A stretch of DNA of 64,000 bases. It comes from Microvirga tunisiensis. Lineage in GTDB: Bacteria > Pseudomonadota > Alphaproteobacteria > Rhizobiales > Beijerinckiaceae. Position numbers and translations under genes: made by a program. The stretch is from positions 62,001 to 126,000 of the forward strand of contig NZ_VOSK01000003.1 of NCBI RefSeq assembly GCF_009296175.1. The letters run 5' to 3'. How positions within the stretch are numbered: the first letter of the stretch is position 1; each line of letters opens with the position of its first letter. The notes beneath the pieces were generated by a model. It had not been told where the DNA came from. It did not search any database and saw nothing but the letters and a program-made list of their open reading frames with translations. Of the stretch, positions 51,768 to 61,160 are shown piece after piece.

Positions 51768-52487
51768 CTATGAGGCAGCCGAGAGCTTCTGCAGGTTTTC
51801 TTGCGGAATGGAGTGAAGGTAATTCCATATAGCTTGGTTGTAAGCCTTCGGCGCGTCAGTGAGCTGTTTGAGTGCTTTTGAAAAGCCGACCGCCGAAACT
51901 GCTCCAAACACGATACCAACAAAGATCCAGGTGCCTAAGAAACTACCGCTAGGCGATAGTACACCAGCAACAATGGCACTGATAATTGCGCCGAAAATTA
52001 TGTACATCACCACGCCGGCCTGACCACTCATCATCGATGCACGAACAAGTGTGAAGCCGATTCTCTCCAGGGCGTTCTGCCCACGCGCTTTAACAATTTC
52101 GCCTGTTGCTCCAAACCCGTAGACCTCATTCGTGGTCACGTTGAGCACACCAGCCCAATGCCAGAGCTTTGCAACCCGGTTTTCGCCGGCGACCATTATC
52201 AAGCGGTCTCCGGGGCTAACATGAACGTCGCCGGGGAGATCAACACCTGATTGCGTTCCGTTGTCCCATTTGATGCGAACTCGAAGGTGCTGCGTCGTGG
52301 AGGTCTCAAAACTAGGAGCTTGGATGTATCCGCCATAGGTAGGATGAATCCACCCCCCGCCGCCTTCGAGTCGAGCGTGTGACGAACTCCAATTCTGGAT
52401 ATCAATCGCGGTCCCGCTCAGGAAACTAAAATCTACAGTCTGACCAAAGATCTTGCAGGTATTATCGGTAGACAAAATTGGCTCCAT
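51768..52487 (-). CDS. Membrane protein, hypothetical
   Basis: 239 residues. The N-terminal half is a soluble beta-rich domain (GWIHPTYGGYIQAP, LRVRIKWDNGTQSGV); two membrane helices at about 160-205 (VMYIIFGAIISAIVAGVL, WIFVGIVFGAVSAVGF) follow. Not recognised. Confidence 0.65.
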   Translation of the reverse strand: MEPILSTDNTCKIFGQTVDFSFLSGTAIDIQNWSSSHARLEGGGGWIHPTYGGYIQAPSFETSTTQHLRVRIKWDNGTQSGVDLPGDVHVSPGDRLIMVAGENRVAKLWHWAGVLNVTTNEVYGFGATGEIVKARGQNALERIGFTLVRASMMSGQAGVVMYIIFGAIISAIVAGVLSPSGSFLGTWIFVGIVFGAVSAVGFSKALKQLTDAPKAYNQAIWNYLHSIPQENLQKLSAAS

Positions 52488-52801
52488 ATCATCGAGGGGC
52501 TGACTTTTCCTATTTTGAATACCTAATAGGTTGCTCAGTGAACAGCAGTGAGCACCATCAGACAGGCTAAATTTTTCAGGTGGTTAACTGAGAAATCTCG
52601 TTGTCAGAAAATGCTGCGAACGGGATATCCCCTCATTGCACTCTGTATCTAATCCCTTTCTTAGGACCGTCAGACAGACCTCAAGAGAGGGGAGAACAAA
52701 CGGTTACCTGTAGGCCACGCTATAATATTCGCATAAGCAAACTTTTGACAAGAAGTTCGTAACCGCTGGTGTGCGAGGATCCTTCCGCTCAGGAGAATCC
52801 C
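52488..52801. other. Non-coding gap with a putative -10 element
   Basis: No gene. TATAAT at 52721-52726 lies 76 bp before the recombinase ATG but has no clear -35 partner. Nothing else is seen. Confidence 0.4.
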
Positions 52802-53752
52802 ATGCGCTCCAATCGACGGCTTGCTCAGTTATGGCTTGATGCCCTGTCCACAGAACTCGGGGCCTCGGCCGGTACCATCGACACCTACACCGACGATCTG
52901 AACTGCTATCTCGCCTGGCTCGAGGAGAACAGCCTTGGATTGGATTCTATTGGCCTCGAACAGATGCGCGACTACATCGCCGAGCTCGATCGGCGCGGCT
53001 ATGCCGGGTCGACCATTGCCCGAAGGATCACTGTGGCGCGCGGCTTGCACAAGTTCCTGATTGCGGAGGAACTCGGCTCCCACGATCCCACATCCAATCT
53101 CTCGTCAATGCGCCGAGCCCGAAAGCTTCCCTTTGTACTGTCGATTGCCGAGACGGAGGCGCTCCTGGAGACGGCCCACAGGCTTGCGGCCGATCCCTCG
53201 GTAGGCATTTACCGTCAGGCCGGCTATGCCCGTCGGGCAGCCCTATTCGAGACGCTCTACGCCTCGGGCATGCGCATCAGTGAGGCTCTTTCACTTCCGT
53301 CAGACGCTGCCAGGCCGGGAACCCGAATGATGATGGTCCGTGGCAAGGGCGACAAGCATCGGCTCGTACCTCTCCATGACAGAGCCATTGCAGCCATTGC
53401 TGACTGGCAAAAGCTAGCCTCTCAATATTCAGGTGGGGAACCGACGCAGTGGTTATTTCATTCCGTCCGCAACAGCACGAAGGCTTTGACGCGACAGGCT
53501 GCTCTCCTTGAGATTAAGGAAGCGGCAGTGGCGGCCGGGATTTCCAGTCCTGATCGGGTATCGCCTCACGTCCTACGTCACGCCTTTGCGACCCATATGC
53601 ATTCTGGAGGCACAGACCTCAGGGTCCTGCAGGAACTGCTCGGGCATGCAGGCATCGAGACCACCCAAATTTACACCCATCTGGACCGGTCCCGGCTGAC
53701 CCAGATGGTGCGCGACCTACACCCGCTCAACAGCTTCGAAAGTGCCGACTAG
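52802..53752 (+). CDS. XerD-like tyrosine recombinase
   Basis: 316 residues from ATG 52802 with GGAGAAT upstream. N-terminal core-binding domain (LAQLWLDALSTELGASAGTIDTYTDDLNCYL), then catalytic Arg in ASGMRISEAL, HVLRHAFATH, LGHAGIETTQIYTHL with the Tyr. Full-length and intact. Probably resolves replicon dimers. Confidence 0.92.
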   Translation: MRSNRRLAQLWLDALSTELGASAGTIDTYTDDLNCYLAWLEENSLGLDSIGLEQMRDYIAELDRRGYAGSTIARRITVARGLHKFLIAEELGSHDPTSNLSSMRRARKLPFVLSIAETEALLETAHRLAADPSVGIYRQAGYARRAALFETLYASGMRISEALSLPSDAARPGTRMMMVRGKGDKHRLVPLHDRAIAAIADWQKLASQYSGGEPTQWLFHSVRNSTKALTRQAALLEIKEAAVAAGISSPDRVSPHVLRHAFATHMHSGGTDLRVLQELLGHAGIETTQIYTHLDRSRLTQMVRDLHPLNSFESAD

Positions 53753-53778
53753 CCGCGGATCTGCGGCCAACGATGGGG

Positions 53779-54084
53779 CTAGAGCTTGTCCCACAGCCCA
53801 GCGCGCCAGATCGCCCAGAGGATGACTATGCCCACAGCGCAGTAAATTTTCACCCGGTTCCGGTACCAGAACGACTTCAGGAAGAAGCCGCCGAACATCC
53901 AAACGAGGCCCCCGAGGATAATGAAGCCTATGGCGGGCTCCAAATAGACCTTCCACGCTTTCGCAAAGTCAACGTTTTTGAAGATGAACAGGAGCGTCGC
54001 ACCGCCGACGCCAAGTACGATCGGCCAGTTCGCGCGCACAAACCCCTTCTTCTGAGTCTCGTCGCTATTGTACTGCTCACTCAC
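53779..54084 (-). CDS. Small membrane protein
   Basis: 101 residues from GTG 54084 with GGGAG upstream. Three hydrophobic segments (WPIVLGVGGATLLFIF, LEPAIGFIILGGLVWMFGG, KIYCAVGIVILWAIW). Not recognised. Confidence 0.6.
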   Translation of the reverse strand: MSEQYNSDETQKKGFVRANWPIVLGVGGATLLFIFKNVDFAKAWKVYLEPAIGFIILGGLVWMFGGFFLKSFWYRNRVKIYCAVGIVILWAIWRAGLWDKL

Positions 54085-54205
54085 ATTTCGCTCCCACAAG
54101 ACCTTTAACCTGTGCGAGATTCCTAGCATCCAATCCTAGTCCGAAACTGACCTAATCAGAGGCCGGACTACGGTCGACTGACATTGATAAAGCCCAAAGA
54201 AAAGA

Positions 54206-54231
54206 CGCCGGCGGCATCGCTGCCACCGGCG
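54206..54231 (-). terminator. Terminator of the 54264 gene (minus strand)
   Basis: Stem GCCGGCGGCA / TGCCACCGGC with a 4-base loop followed on the minus strand by TTTTCTTT. Confidence 0.7.
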
Positions 54232-54263
54232 CTACAGAGCGGCGGAATAGGATCTGACGTCTA

Positions 54264-54878
54264 CTACCGCCCCGTAGATCCTGCGGAGACCCAACCAGCT
54301 CGCGCAGTCGATTGTTGGCTCGTCTCGGAGAAGTACTGCTGGCTATCTCCAAGCACCACCGTCGGATTGCACTTCGGTGTGCAAGAGTACGATTCCTTCT
54401 CCATACCCCGCTGCACAGAAACGATACCGTACTTCGGAGCCTGAACCTGGATTAGGGCCTCCCCAAGAATCTTGCCCTCGTCACCGACCAGCACAAGGTT
54501 TGTGACCCCGTATGTCTTTCCAGTTACCACGAGAATCCCGTGCTTCTGCGCATTCACGTCGGCGATCGCGGGGTTGCCGAGGATAAGGGTTTTCAGCCCG
54601 CCAGGAGCTCTGACCACCAATGCCTGATCAGTGGCGACACTGACAGTCATCTTCAATGGCTTGCTTGGTGCCTCATCGACAGTGGTGAACGGGGAATCTG
54701 GCGCAGCCAGCTCAGGATCTACCTCCTTCACCTGAGATTCTACCGCGTATGCCGTGCTCGCTAAGCCGAGAGACAACGAAATCAGCGCGCCTACGCACGT
54801 AGAGCGCACGTAGAATCTACGCTGCAATACGCCAGCAAAGGGCGAAGAACGTACTGGATGGCGAACCGGGTCACTCAT
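54264..54878 (-). CDS. Pilus-assembly secretin N-domain protein (CpaC-like, stand-alone)
   Basis: 204 residues. A signal segment near 30-45 (ALISLSLGLASTAYA) is followed by VSVATDQALVVRAPGGLKTLILGNPAIADVNAQKHGILVVTGKTYGVTNLVLVGDEGK, the pilus secretin N-domain (T2SS-T3SS_pil_N) also present in cpaC at 58842. No secretin barrel is present. Transcribed away from the pilus operon; could modulate the pilus channel. Confidence 0.8.
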   Translation of the reverse strand: MSDPVRHPVRSSPFAGVLQRRFYVRSTCVGALISLSLGLASTAYAVESQVKEVDPELAAPDSPFTTVDEAPSKPLKMTVSVATDQALVVRAPGGLKTLILGNPAIADVNAQKHGILVVTGKTYGVTNLVLVGDEGKILGEALIQVQAPKYGIVSVQRGMEKESYSCTPKCNPTVVLGDSQQYFSETSQQSTARAGWVSAGSTGR

Positions 54879-55149
54879 TTATGTCCTCAATGCGTATACG
54901 AAATGCGGATACAAAGGCCTCAGAAGGGCTACAGGAGAAATCTACTCCCGTTTCAAAAGCATTTGAACCGAATATTGCGGCATAAACAAGCCTTGACCCC
55001 CTTTTAAATCCTATTGACGGCCTTTCTAAACCCCACTACCCATTTTCCATGGACGCCGGACCCACCGAACCACTGCGAATCCTCCGACGATCCAAACGAC
55101 CTGCCATCTTTGTGGGGTCTCGGTTTCACTGTCTAACAAAGGATCTGAC

Positions 55150-55323
55150 ATGAAGACTTTTCTGAAGAAGCTCGCAAACGACGAGTCCGGCGCCACCGCC
55201 ATTGAGTACGGCCTGATCGCCGCAGTTGTCGGCGTCGGTTTGATCACGGTCCTCGGCGGTCTGAAGACCAATCTGAGCACGACCTTCCAGAACGTCGGCA
55301 ATGCGCTGACCACTGCCCCCTGA
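55150..55323 (+). CDS. flp: Flp-type pilin
   Basis: 57 residues, MKTFLKKLANDESGATAIEY then GLIAAVVGVGLITVLGGL: the class IVb Flp pilin signature with the G/A-TAIEYGLIAA processing-site region and one hydrophobic helix. AGGA precedes the ATG. It is the structural pilin for the operon downstream and has its own terminator. Confidence 0.93.
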   Translation: MKTFLKKLANDESGATAIEYGLIAAVVGVGLITVLGGLKTNLSTTFQNVGNALTTAP

Positions 55324-55349
55324 TCTTAAGCATCATGCGAATTCCTCAT

Positions 55350-55375
55350 GAGGCGCCGGAGACGGCGCCTCTTTT
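55350..55375 (+). terminator. Terminator after flp
   Basis: GAGGCGCC / GGCGCCTC stem with a 6-base loop and TTTT. Confidence 0.85.
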
Positions 55376-55435
55376 AGTTTGGAAATGGGATCAGAAAGGG
55401 GGTAAAAACCCCATTAGAAAGATTTGCGCGAGAAT

Positions 55436-55936
55436 ATGCCGATGTATGGAATCTCCAAAGACGCGATCCTTCTCGGGGTGGCTGTTACGTTCCTGGTTGC
55501 GAGCCCATTGAGTTCGCTTCCTTCAACGCAATCCATGCCCCTGAGCGGAGACGACATGTTCGCTCCCCTCCCCTCTGCGCCAAGCATGGTAGGGCTGCCC
55601 ATCTTCATGGACGGTGGTCCTCAGTCCATGCGCTACCCGAACAAGGCTTGGAACGCCTACATGAACCAGGCCCTAAAGCTGCGCGGCTACAGCGCTATCG
55701 AGTCCTGCCAGGAGCGACTGAACACGCCTGCCAATGCCTTCGTCATGGGGTGCCAGGGCAAGCTTCAACTCGTCGGCAGCATGTATTCTGGCTACGCCGC
55801 GCACATGAACTCACTGACCGATCCTGAGCCTCGTCGTTACTCATGGAACGACGGCTCGGCCTCTCGCAAATCGACGCGAGGGCTCGGCGCCTACAAGGCG
55901 AGACTCGCCGAAGAAAACAGTACTCCCCGCCGCTGA
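55436..55936 (+). CDS. Secreted protein, hypothetical
   Basis: 166 residues from ATG 55436 (ATG 55442 is an alternative). Hydrophobic N-terminus (ISKDAILLGVAVTFLVASPL), two Cys (IESCQERLN, FVMGCQGK), and a basic Ser/Arg-rich end. In the pilus locus; not recognised. Confidence 0.6.
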   Translation: MPMYGISKDAILLGVAVTFLVASPLSSLPSTQSMPLSGDDMFAPLPSAPSMVGLPIFMDGGPQSMRYPNKAWNAYMNQALKLRGYSAIESCQERLNTPANAFVMGCQGKLQLVGSMYSGYAAHMNSLTDPEPRRYSWNDGSASRKSTRGLGAYKARLAEENSTPRR

Positions 55937-56014
55937 TCCGGCTGGTTCACGCCAATAAACTTAACTCTGTGCCGCCACCGCGAACGTCGGGCGGCGTCAC
56001 CTAAGGGCAGAATA

Positions 56015-57355
56015 ATGCGCTCCATTCCACTGATCGCCGCGGGCCTCGTTGTTACCTCCGCCTACGCGTTGGACACTAAACAGCTTCCTCATGAGATGCG
56101 GTCGAGCGACCCGTTCTCCATGCCGCTGATCATTGAGGCAGGCGAATCCGACTGGAGCGACTATGGGACCGAGGCTCCTCCCGCCCCTATCCCGGCTCCC
56201 GTTGCCGCATCGAAGAACGGGAAGGCCGATCGTACTGCACAGAGGCAAGTTCCAGCCCCCAGGGAGGCTCCCTCTCGACCGGTGACCAAGGATACCGCGC
56301 GCCTCGGGGACCCAATCCCTGTCGCCGCAGCTCCCGCACAAGCAGTGGAGGCTCCCACCCCGGACGCTGTACCCGTTCCGCCGCCTTCTCCCGCCAAAGT
56401 CGTTGTCGCCGCTCCGGCGTCCGAGCCGATCCCGGTTCCAGCGGGTGTCCTTGCCGACGTCCAGCCAAAGCAGGCGGTCGCTTCTCCCGTCCCTGCTTCC
56501 TTGCCCAAAACCGCGGATGTCCCGGCCGGCCCCTCTCCGAAGAAGCAAGACGACGCTGCAGCCACCAGGTCCGCTCAGAAAGATTCCCCCAAGCTCGAGG
56601 CGGACAAGCTGCCCAAGATCGATGCCGCCGCCATCGAAAAGGGCTTGGCTGGGGTCATTGAAGCAACCTCGGAAAAGCCGGTGGAAGCCCCCGCCAAGGT
56701 GGAAAAGAAGGATAAGGTCGAGAAGGTTGAGAAGCCTGAGGAAAAAGAGAAGCCAAAGCCTCACTTCACGGGCAACCAGGGCAAGGCGAAACCTGTTGTC
56801 CTCGCCTCCGTCTCCAAGCCCGTTGGAATGCCCAACGGCGATCTGATGCGGACGGTCCGGTACTTCGATTCATGGAATCTCACCTGTGACCTGAATCTCG
56901 GTAAGAACGAGCGGATCTGCTCCGTCGAACAATCGGTCGCAAAGGATGCGGAGACCTTCGTCTGGAAGATTGCCACTGCCCAGGACAAGAAGGCCATCGT
57001 CCACTTCGACTTCACCGCCAAAGCCGATGCGGTGCCAGGTCTTAAGGTAGTGATCGCGGGCTTCGAGCGCTCCATCGCCGCCGAGGAATGGGCCTGCGGC
57101 GCTGACCGCTGCACCGCCTACTTCCCGATCGCCGGCATTGTCCAGAGCTGGTTCTCTGGTAACCCAAGCGTAAAGTTCCGCTATTCCGTCGACGGCAAGC
57201 CGGTGGAGCTCGACGCCACTATGGGCGGATTCGAGACCGCCATGCGTGCAGCAAGCGAAGATCCTTTCGGGATCAAGACCGCGCGCGCGACTACGGACAC
57301 TAAATCCCAGGGAGAAAAGGTGGCTTCCGCCGAGGCCGCCCCCGAGAAGCGCTGA
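56015..57355 (+). CDS. Pro/Ala-rich secreted protein with IalB-like domain
   Basis: 446 residues. Signal peptide (MRSIPLIAAGLVVTSAYA), a long Pro/Ala/Lys linker (about 50-270), and a C-terminal IalB-type domain: YFDSWNLTCDLNLGKNERIC, EEWACGADRCTAYFPI, with paired Cys. IalB proteins are periplasmic invasion-associated factors of Hyphomicrobiales. Located just before cpaA; may be a periplasmic part of the pilus machine. Confidence 0.75.
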   Translation: MRSIPLIAAGLVVTSAYALDTKQLPHEMRSSDPFSMPLIIEAGESDWSDYGTEAPPAPIPAPVAASKNGKADRTAQRQVPAPREAPSRPVTKDTARLGDPIPVAAAPAQAVEAPTPDAVPVPPPSPAKVVVAAPASEPIPVPAGVLADVQPKQAVASPVPASLPKTADVPAGPSPKKQDDAAATRSAQKDSPKLEADKLPKIDAAAIEKGLAGVIEATSEKPVEAPAKVEKKDKVEKVEKPEEKEKPKPHFTGNQGKAKPVVLASVSKPVGMPNGDLMRTVRYFDSWNLTCDLNLGKNERICSVEQSVAKDAETFVWKIATAQDKKAIVHFDFTAKADAVPGLKVVIAGFERSIAAEEWACGADRCTAYFPIAGIVQSWFSGNPSVKFRYSVDGKPVELDATMGGFETAMRAASEDPFGIKTARATTDTKSQGEKVASAEAAPEKR

Positions 57356-57390
57356 TCTCCCGCAACCCCATTGCAAACAGACGATTACCG

Positions 57391-57894
57391 ATGGATCAGT
57401 ATCTCACCATTCAATTTGCCTCTGTCGCGGTCTTCGTCCTTCTGATGCTGACCGCTGCAGTCTCTGACCTCCTGACGATGACGATTCCAAATCGCCTCAC
57501 CATCGCCTTGGCTGGTCTCGGCATCATCTTTGCCCTTCTTCAACGGCGCCCGATTGACGAAGTCGGTTCCAATATCCTGGTCGGATTTGCAACTCTCGTG
57601 GTCCTGTGCGTTCCCTTCTACTTCCGCTGGATGGGCGGCGGCGACGTGAAGCTGATTGCAGCCATCGCCCTCTGGCTTGGGTTCAGCCAGGAGTTCGTTA
57701 CCTTCCTGACCCTCACCGCCATATTTGGCGGCTTCCTCACCCTTGGCCTCGTAACGCTCCGCCAGATTCCAGTTCCGGCAGCAATCTTGCAATTGGAGTG
57801 GTGCGACCGGCTTTACTCCCGCCAGCAGATGATCCCCTACGGGATCGCTATCGCCCTGGCAGCAGCCATCACAGTATTCCAGACAGTACTCTGA
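57391..57894 (+). CDS. cpaA: Prepilin peptidase CpaA/TadV
   Basis: 167 residues with A24-type aspartic peptidase motifs: Asp in AVSDLLTMTIPNRL and the GGGDVKLIAA signature near 86. About five membrane segments. It cleaves and matures the Flp prepilin. Confidence 0.92.
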   Translation: MDQYLTIQFASVAVFVLLMLTAAVSDLLTMTIPNRLTIALAGLGIIFALLQRRPIDEVGSNILVGFATLVVLCVPFYFRWMGGGDVKLIAAIALWLGFSQEFVTFLTLTAIFGGFLTLGLVTLRQIPVPAAILQLEWCDRLYSRQQMIPYGIAIALAAAITVFQTVL

Positions 57895-58026
57895 TCGTCA
57901 CTGCCTCGAATAAAGCCATTAAGAATACCATTAGTTAGCCGGATGCTACTTGTTCCCTTTTCTGGGCTCGCATAGGCATACTCTTGAACACGCGCAATCG
58001 ACAGATTTCATAGGAATCTCCCAGAC

Positions 58027-58830
58027 ATGAAACCCGCCCGAGCCCTTGTCTTCGGTGTTGCGATCCTCTCTGGTGGAGGCGTTGCTTTCATCGCGGGTCA
58101 AAATTCCGTACCTCCCCCGCCACCGGCCCAGATTATCCAGGCGCCGGCCATTCGCGAGACTGAACGTACGGTTGAGGTTCTCGTTGCAGCCCAGCCCCTC
58201 GAAATCGGCCGTCGCATTGGGCCCGGAGATCTCAAATGGCAACGGTGGCCGGAATCTATCAAGCCAGACGATGGCATTCTGCATAGCCCGAACACGAACT
58301 TGGATTCCTTCGATGGTGCTCTCGTCCGGACTCCACTGATCGCCAATGATCTCATCACACCCGAGAAGCTCATCACTGAGAAGGAAAACGGCTTCCTCGC
58401 TGCCATGCTGAGCCCCGATATGCGTGCCATCGCCATTCCGATTGATGGCGGAGGGGCCGATACTGCAGGTGGCTTCGTTCTGCCCAACGATCGCGTGGAC
58501 ATCATCCGCGTGGAGATGCGTGATCCGAAGTCCGGCGGCCCGACCTCTCAAGTGATCCTCAGCAATGTCCGGATCCTCGCCATTGGCAATTTCCTTCGTG
58601 AAGAGAAGGGCAGCAAGACGATTGCCGGTCGGACCGCCACACTCGAAGTCACCCCCGGCCAGGCGGAAATGATCGTCTCAGCCCAGAAAATGGGGTCTCT
58701 CACCATGGCCCTTCGTCCTTTCGAGAAGGACGCTGCTCGCGTCCCTCAGGAAGCAAAAAAGGACACCAAGAAGGAAGAGCAAAAGCTCACCATCATCCGG
58801 TCCGGCGTCGCCGCCGAACTCACGCAGTAA
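58027..58830 (+). CDS. cpaB: Pilus assembly protein CpaB (RcpC)
   Basis: 267 residues: one N-terminal hydrophobic segment, SAF domain with EVLVAAQPLEIGRRIGPGDL, then VLPNDRVDIIRVEM. CpaB is a periplasmic component that helps secretin function. cpaC starts 12 bp later. Confidence 0.92.
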   Translation: MKPARALVFGVAILSGGGVAFIAGQNSVPPPPPAQIIQAPAIRETERTVEVLVAAQPLEIGRRIGPGDLKWQRWPESIKPDDGILHSPNTNLDSFDGALVRTPLIANDLITPEKLITEKENGFLAAMLSPDMRAIAIPIDGGGADTAGGFVLPNDRVDIIRVEMRDPKSGGPTSQVILSNVRILAIGNFLREEKGSKTIAGRTATLEVTPGQAEMIVSAQKMGSLTMALRPFEKDAARVPQEAKKDTKKEEQKLTIIRSGVAAELTQ

Positions 58831-58841
58831 CGGGAAGATCC

Positions 58842-60407
58842 ATGCCCTTTATCAACTCACCCGCCGGCTCTCCCGTGAGACGTGCTATCGCTATCGTTCT
58901 CGCTGCGTCGACTGTGCTTTCCCCGACCATTTCGATTGCAGCCGACTATCAAACTGCGCCGATCATGACGCTCTCGACGCGGCCGGCTTCTCGTCCTACC
59001 TCACGACCGGTCAGCGGCATGAACCGCACCATCGATCTGGCTGTCGGCACGTCCGACATGATTGATCTGGACACAGAAGCTGCAGATATCTTCGTGGCAA
59101 ACCCGAAAATCGCTAATGCGGTTATCAAGTCGAACCGTCGCCTCTTCCTCGTAGGTGCCAGCAACGGCTCGACCACAATCTATATCATGGACACTGACGG
59201 TCGCCGCGTTGCCACGTTCGATGTCCGGGTAGCCCAGGACCTTTCGCTCCTGCGCGAGACGCTGTCTCAGACCATCCCAGGCGCCCAGATCGTGGCAAAT
59301 ATGGTCGGCAACAAGATTATTCTGACCGGCGAGGTTGCTTCCGCCGGGGAAGCCCAGCAAGCCATGGACATTGCAAGCGCCTTCCTCGACGGCGGTCCCG
59401 GAGGAGCCATGGCGAGCGCAATGGGGCCTCGCGGGATGCCGATGCTGCCCGCGGAAGATAGTGGCGGCTCGTCCCCAGGCCCGTCGAACGGTGGAATTAT
59501 CAACGCTCTGACTATTCGCGGCCAAGACCAGGTGATGCTTAAGGTTCAAGTTGCGGAAATCAGCCGCAACGTCCTGAAGCAGCTCGGCGTCAATGCCAAT
59601 GGAACCTGGAAGGTCGGAAACTGGCTCGCTGGCGGGACATTCGATGCTCCCTTCTCGCTTCAGGGAATGGATAAAACCAGGAGCGTATTGGGCGGCGACT
59701 TTGCCGGCGATAAAGGCAAGGGGTCCGCGATGCTCAAGGCCATGGAGCAGGCTGGTGTCGCCCGCACTCTGGCTGAGCCGACACTCACTGCAGTCTCTGG
59801 AGAGTCAGCAACCTTCCTGGTCGGCGGCGAAATGCCGGTGCCGACGGCAGTGCAGTGCGTACCTGGAGGCGGCTGTACTCCGACCATCACATTCAAGAAG
59901 TTCGGTGTCTCTCTCAATTTCACCCCTGTCGTCATGTCAGGCGGGCGCATGAGCATCAGAGTGGGCACAGAAGTTTCGGAAGTCGATTCCACGATCGCCC
60001 AGACCATTCCGGTCGGGGAGGACACAACTTTCACGATCCCTGGCTTCAAGACCCGGAAATCCGAGACCACGGTCGAGTTGTCGTCCGGCTCCACGATGAT
60101 GACGGCGGGACTGATCCAGACGAACACCCGTCAAGCGATCAACGGATATCCAGGCCTGATGAATGTTCCAATTCTGGGAGTTCTCTTCCGGTCGCGCGAC
60201 TATCAGCGCTCCGAAACCGAGCTGGTCATTACCGTTACACCGTACTTGTCGAAGCCGGTCGATCCTAAGAAGGCCGTGCGCCCGGATAAAGGATTTGAGA
60301 ACGCACCCGATCCGGCCACCGTCTTCCTGGGTCAAGTCAATCGAGTCACGCCACGCCAGGCCCCCAGCAAAAAGCCCCTCAATGGCGTCGGCTTCATCGT
60401 CAACTAA
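58842..60407 (+). CDS. cpaC: Secretin CpaC (RcpA)
   Basis: 521 residues. Signal peptide, N-domain VGTSDMIDLDTEAADIFVANPKIANAVI, BON-like region, and secretin barrel ending VPILGVLFRSRDYQRSETEL. It forms the outer-membrane channel for the Flp pilus. Confidence 0.94.
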   Translation: MPFINSPAGSPVRRAIAIVLAASTVLSPTISIAADYQTAPIMTLSTRPASRPTSRPVSGMNRTIDLAVGTSDMIDLDTEAADIFVANPKIANAVIKSNRRLFLVGASNGSTTIYIMDTDGRRVATFDVRVAQDLSLLRETLSQTIPGAQIVANMVGNKIILTGEVASAGEAQQAMDIASAFLDGGPGGAMASAMGPRGMPMLPAEDSGGSSPGPSNGGIINALTIRGQDQVMLKVQVAEISRNVLKQLGVNANGTWKVGNWLAGGTFDAPFSLQGMDKTRSVLGGDFAGDKGKGSAMLKAMEQAGVARTLAEPTLTAVSGESATFLVGGEMPVPTAVQCVPGGGCTPTITFKKFGVSLNFTPVVMSGGRMSIRVGTEVSEVDSTIAQTIPVGEDTTFTIPGFKTRKSETTVELSSGSTMMTAGLIQTNTRQAINGYPGLMNVPILGVLFRSRDYQRSETELVITVTPYLSKPVDPKKAVRPDKGFENAPDPATVFLGQVNRVTPRQAPSKKPLNGVGFIVN

Positions 60408-60418
60408 GGAAACATGTC

Positions 60419-61159
60419 ATGACACGCATTATTCGTGGCACGACCGTGGCTGCTCTCATCAGTCTCTCTGCCCTCACTCTCTCGGCCTGTAGCACGACCG
60501 ACTTCGTGGACACCAATGTTTCCCCGATCCCGGCCGCACACGACGAGCGCTTTCCCATCGAGCTTCGAAACGCTCCTCAGGAGCTCAGGGTCTACCCGAT
60601 GAGAGCCTACGGGCTGGATCCTCGCCAAACACGGGATGTCCGAGATTTCGCAAGGTCCTTCAGAAACGAAACTAAGTCCCCTCTTCTGATCTCAATCCCG
60701 ACCAATCCTGTCGGGGGATCGGAGCCAGCAGCCAGTCGCACGGCGAAGGAAATCAAAGACGAGTTGGACCGCCTTGGCATCAACGGTGGGAACGTCCGCT
60801 ATGCCAACTACATGCCGGAGGATCCCGGCAAGGTCTCGCCCGTGAAGCTATCCTACATCACGGCCCAAGCGAAGGTAGTTGCCGAATGTGGCGTATGGCA
60901 TGACGACCTGGGCGTCGCCAGCCTCGAGCTCGACATGAACAATCGCGAATACGAGAACTTCGGCTGCGCGACCCAGACTATGATCGCGCAACAGATCGCT
61001 GACCCTTTGGATGCAGTCCGGCCACGTCAGATGGATCGGATCGACACCGCGAAGAGGCTCAACGCGATTGGCAAGCTCCGCAACGGCGAGGATCCCGGAA
61101 CCAAGTGGGTCAGGCCTGAAGCTGGCATTCAGGAAAGCATGGGCTCGGGAGGTAACTAA
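60419..61159 (+). CDS. cpaD: Pilus assembly lipoprotein CpaD
   Basis: 246 residues with lipobox LTLSACSTTD near 16-25 and the CpaD region PQELRVYPMRAYGLDPRQTRDVRDF. Needed for secretin assembly. It is 12 bp after cpaC and 2 bp before cpaE. Confidence 0.9.
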   Translation: MTRIIRGTTVAALISLSALTLSACSTTDFVDTNVSPIPAAHDERFPIELRNAPQELRVYPMRAYGLDPRQTRDVRDFARSFRNETKSPLLISIPTNPVGGSEPAASRTAKEIKDELDRLGINGGNVRYANYMPEDPGKVSPVKLSYITAQAKVVAECGVWHDDLGVASLELDMNNREYENFGCATQTMIAQQIADPLDAVRPRQMDRIDTAKRLNAIGKLRNGEDPGTKWVRPEAGIQESMGSGGN

Positions 61160-61160
61160 G

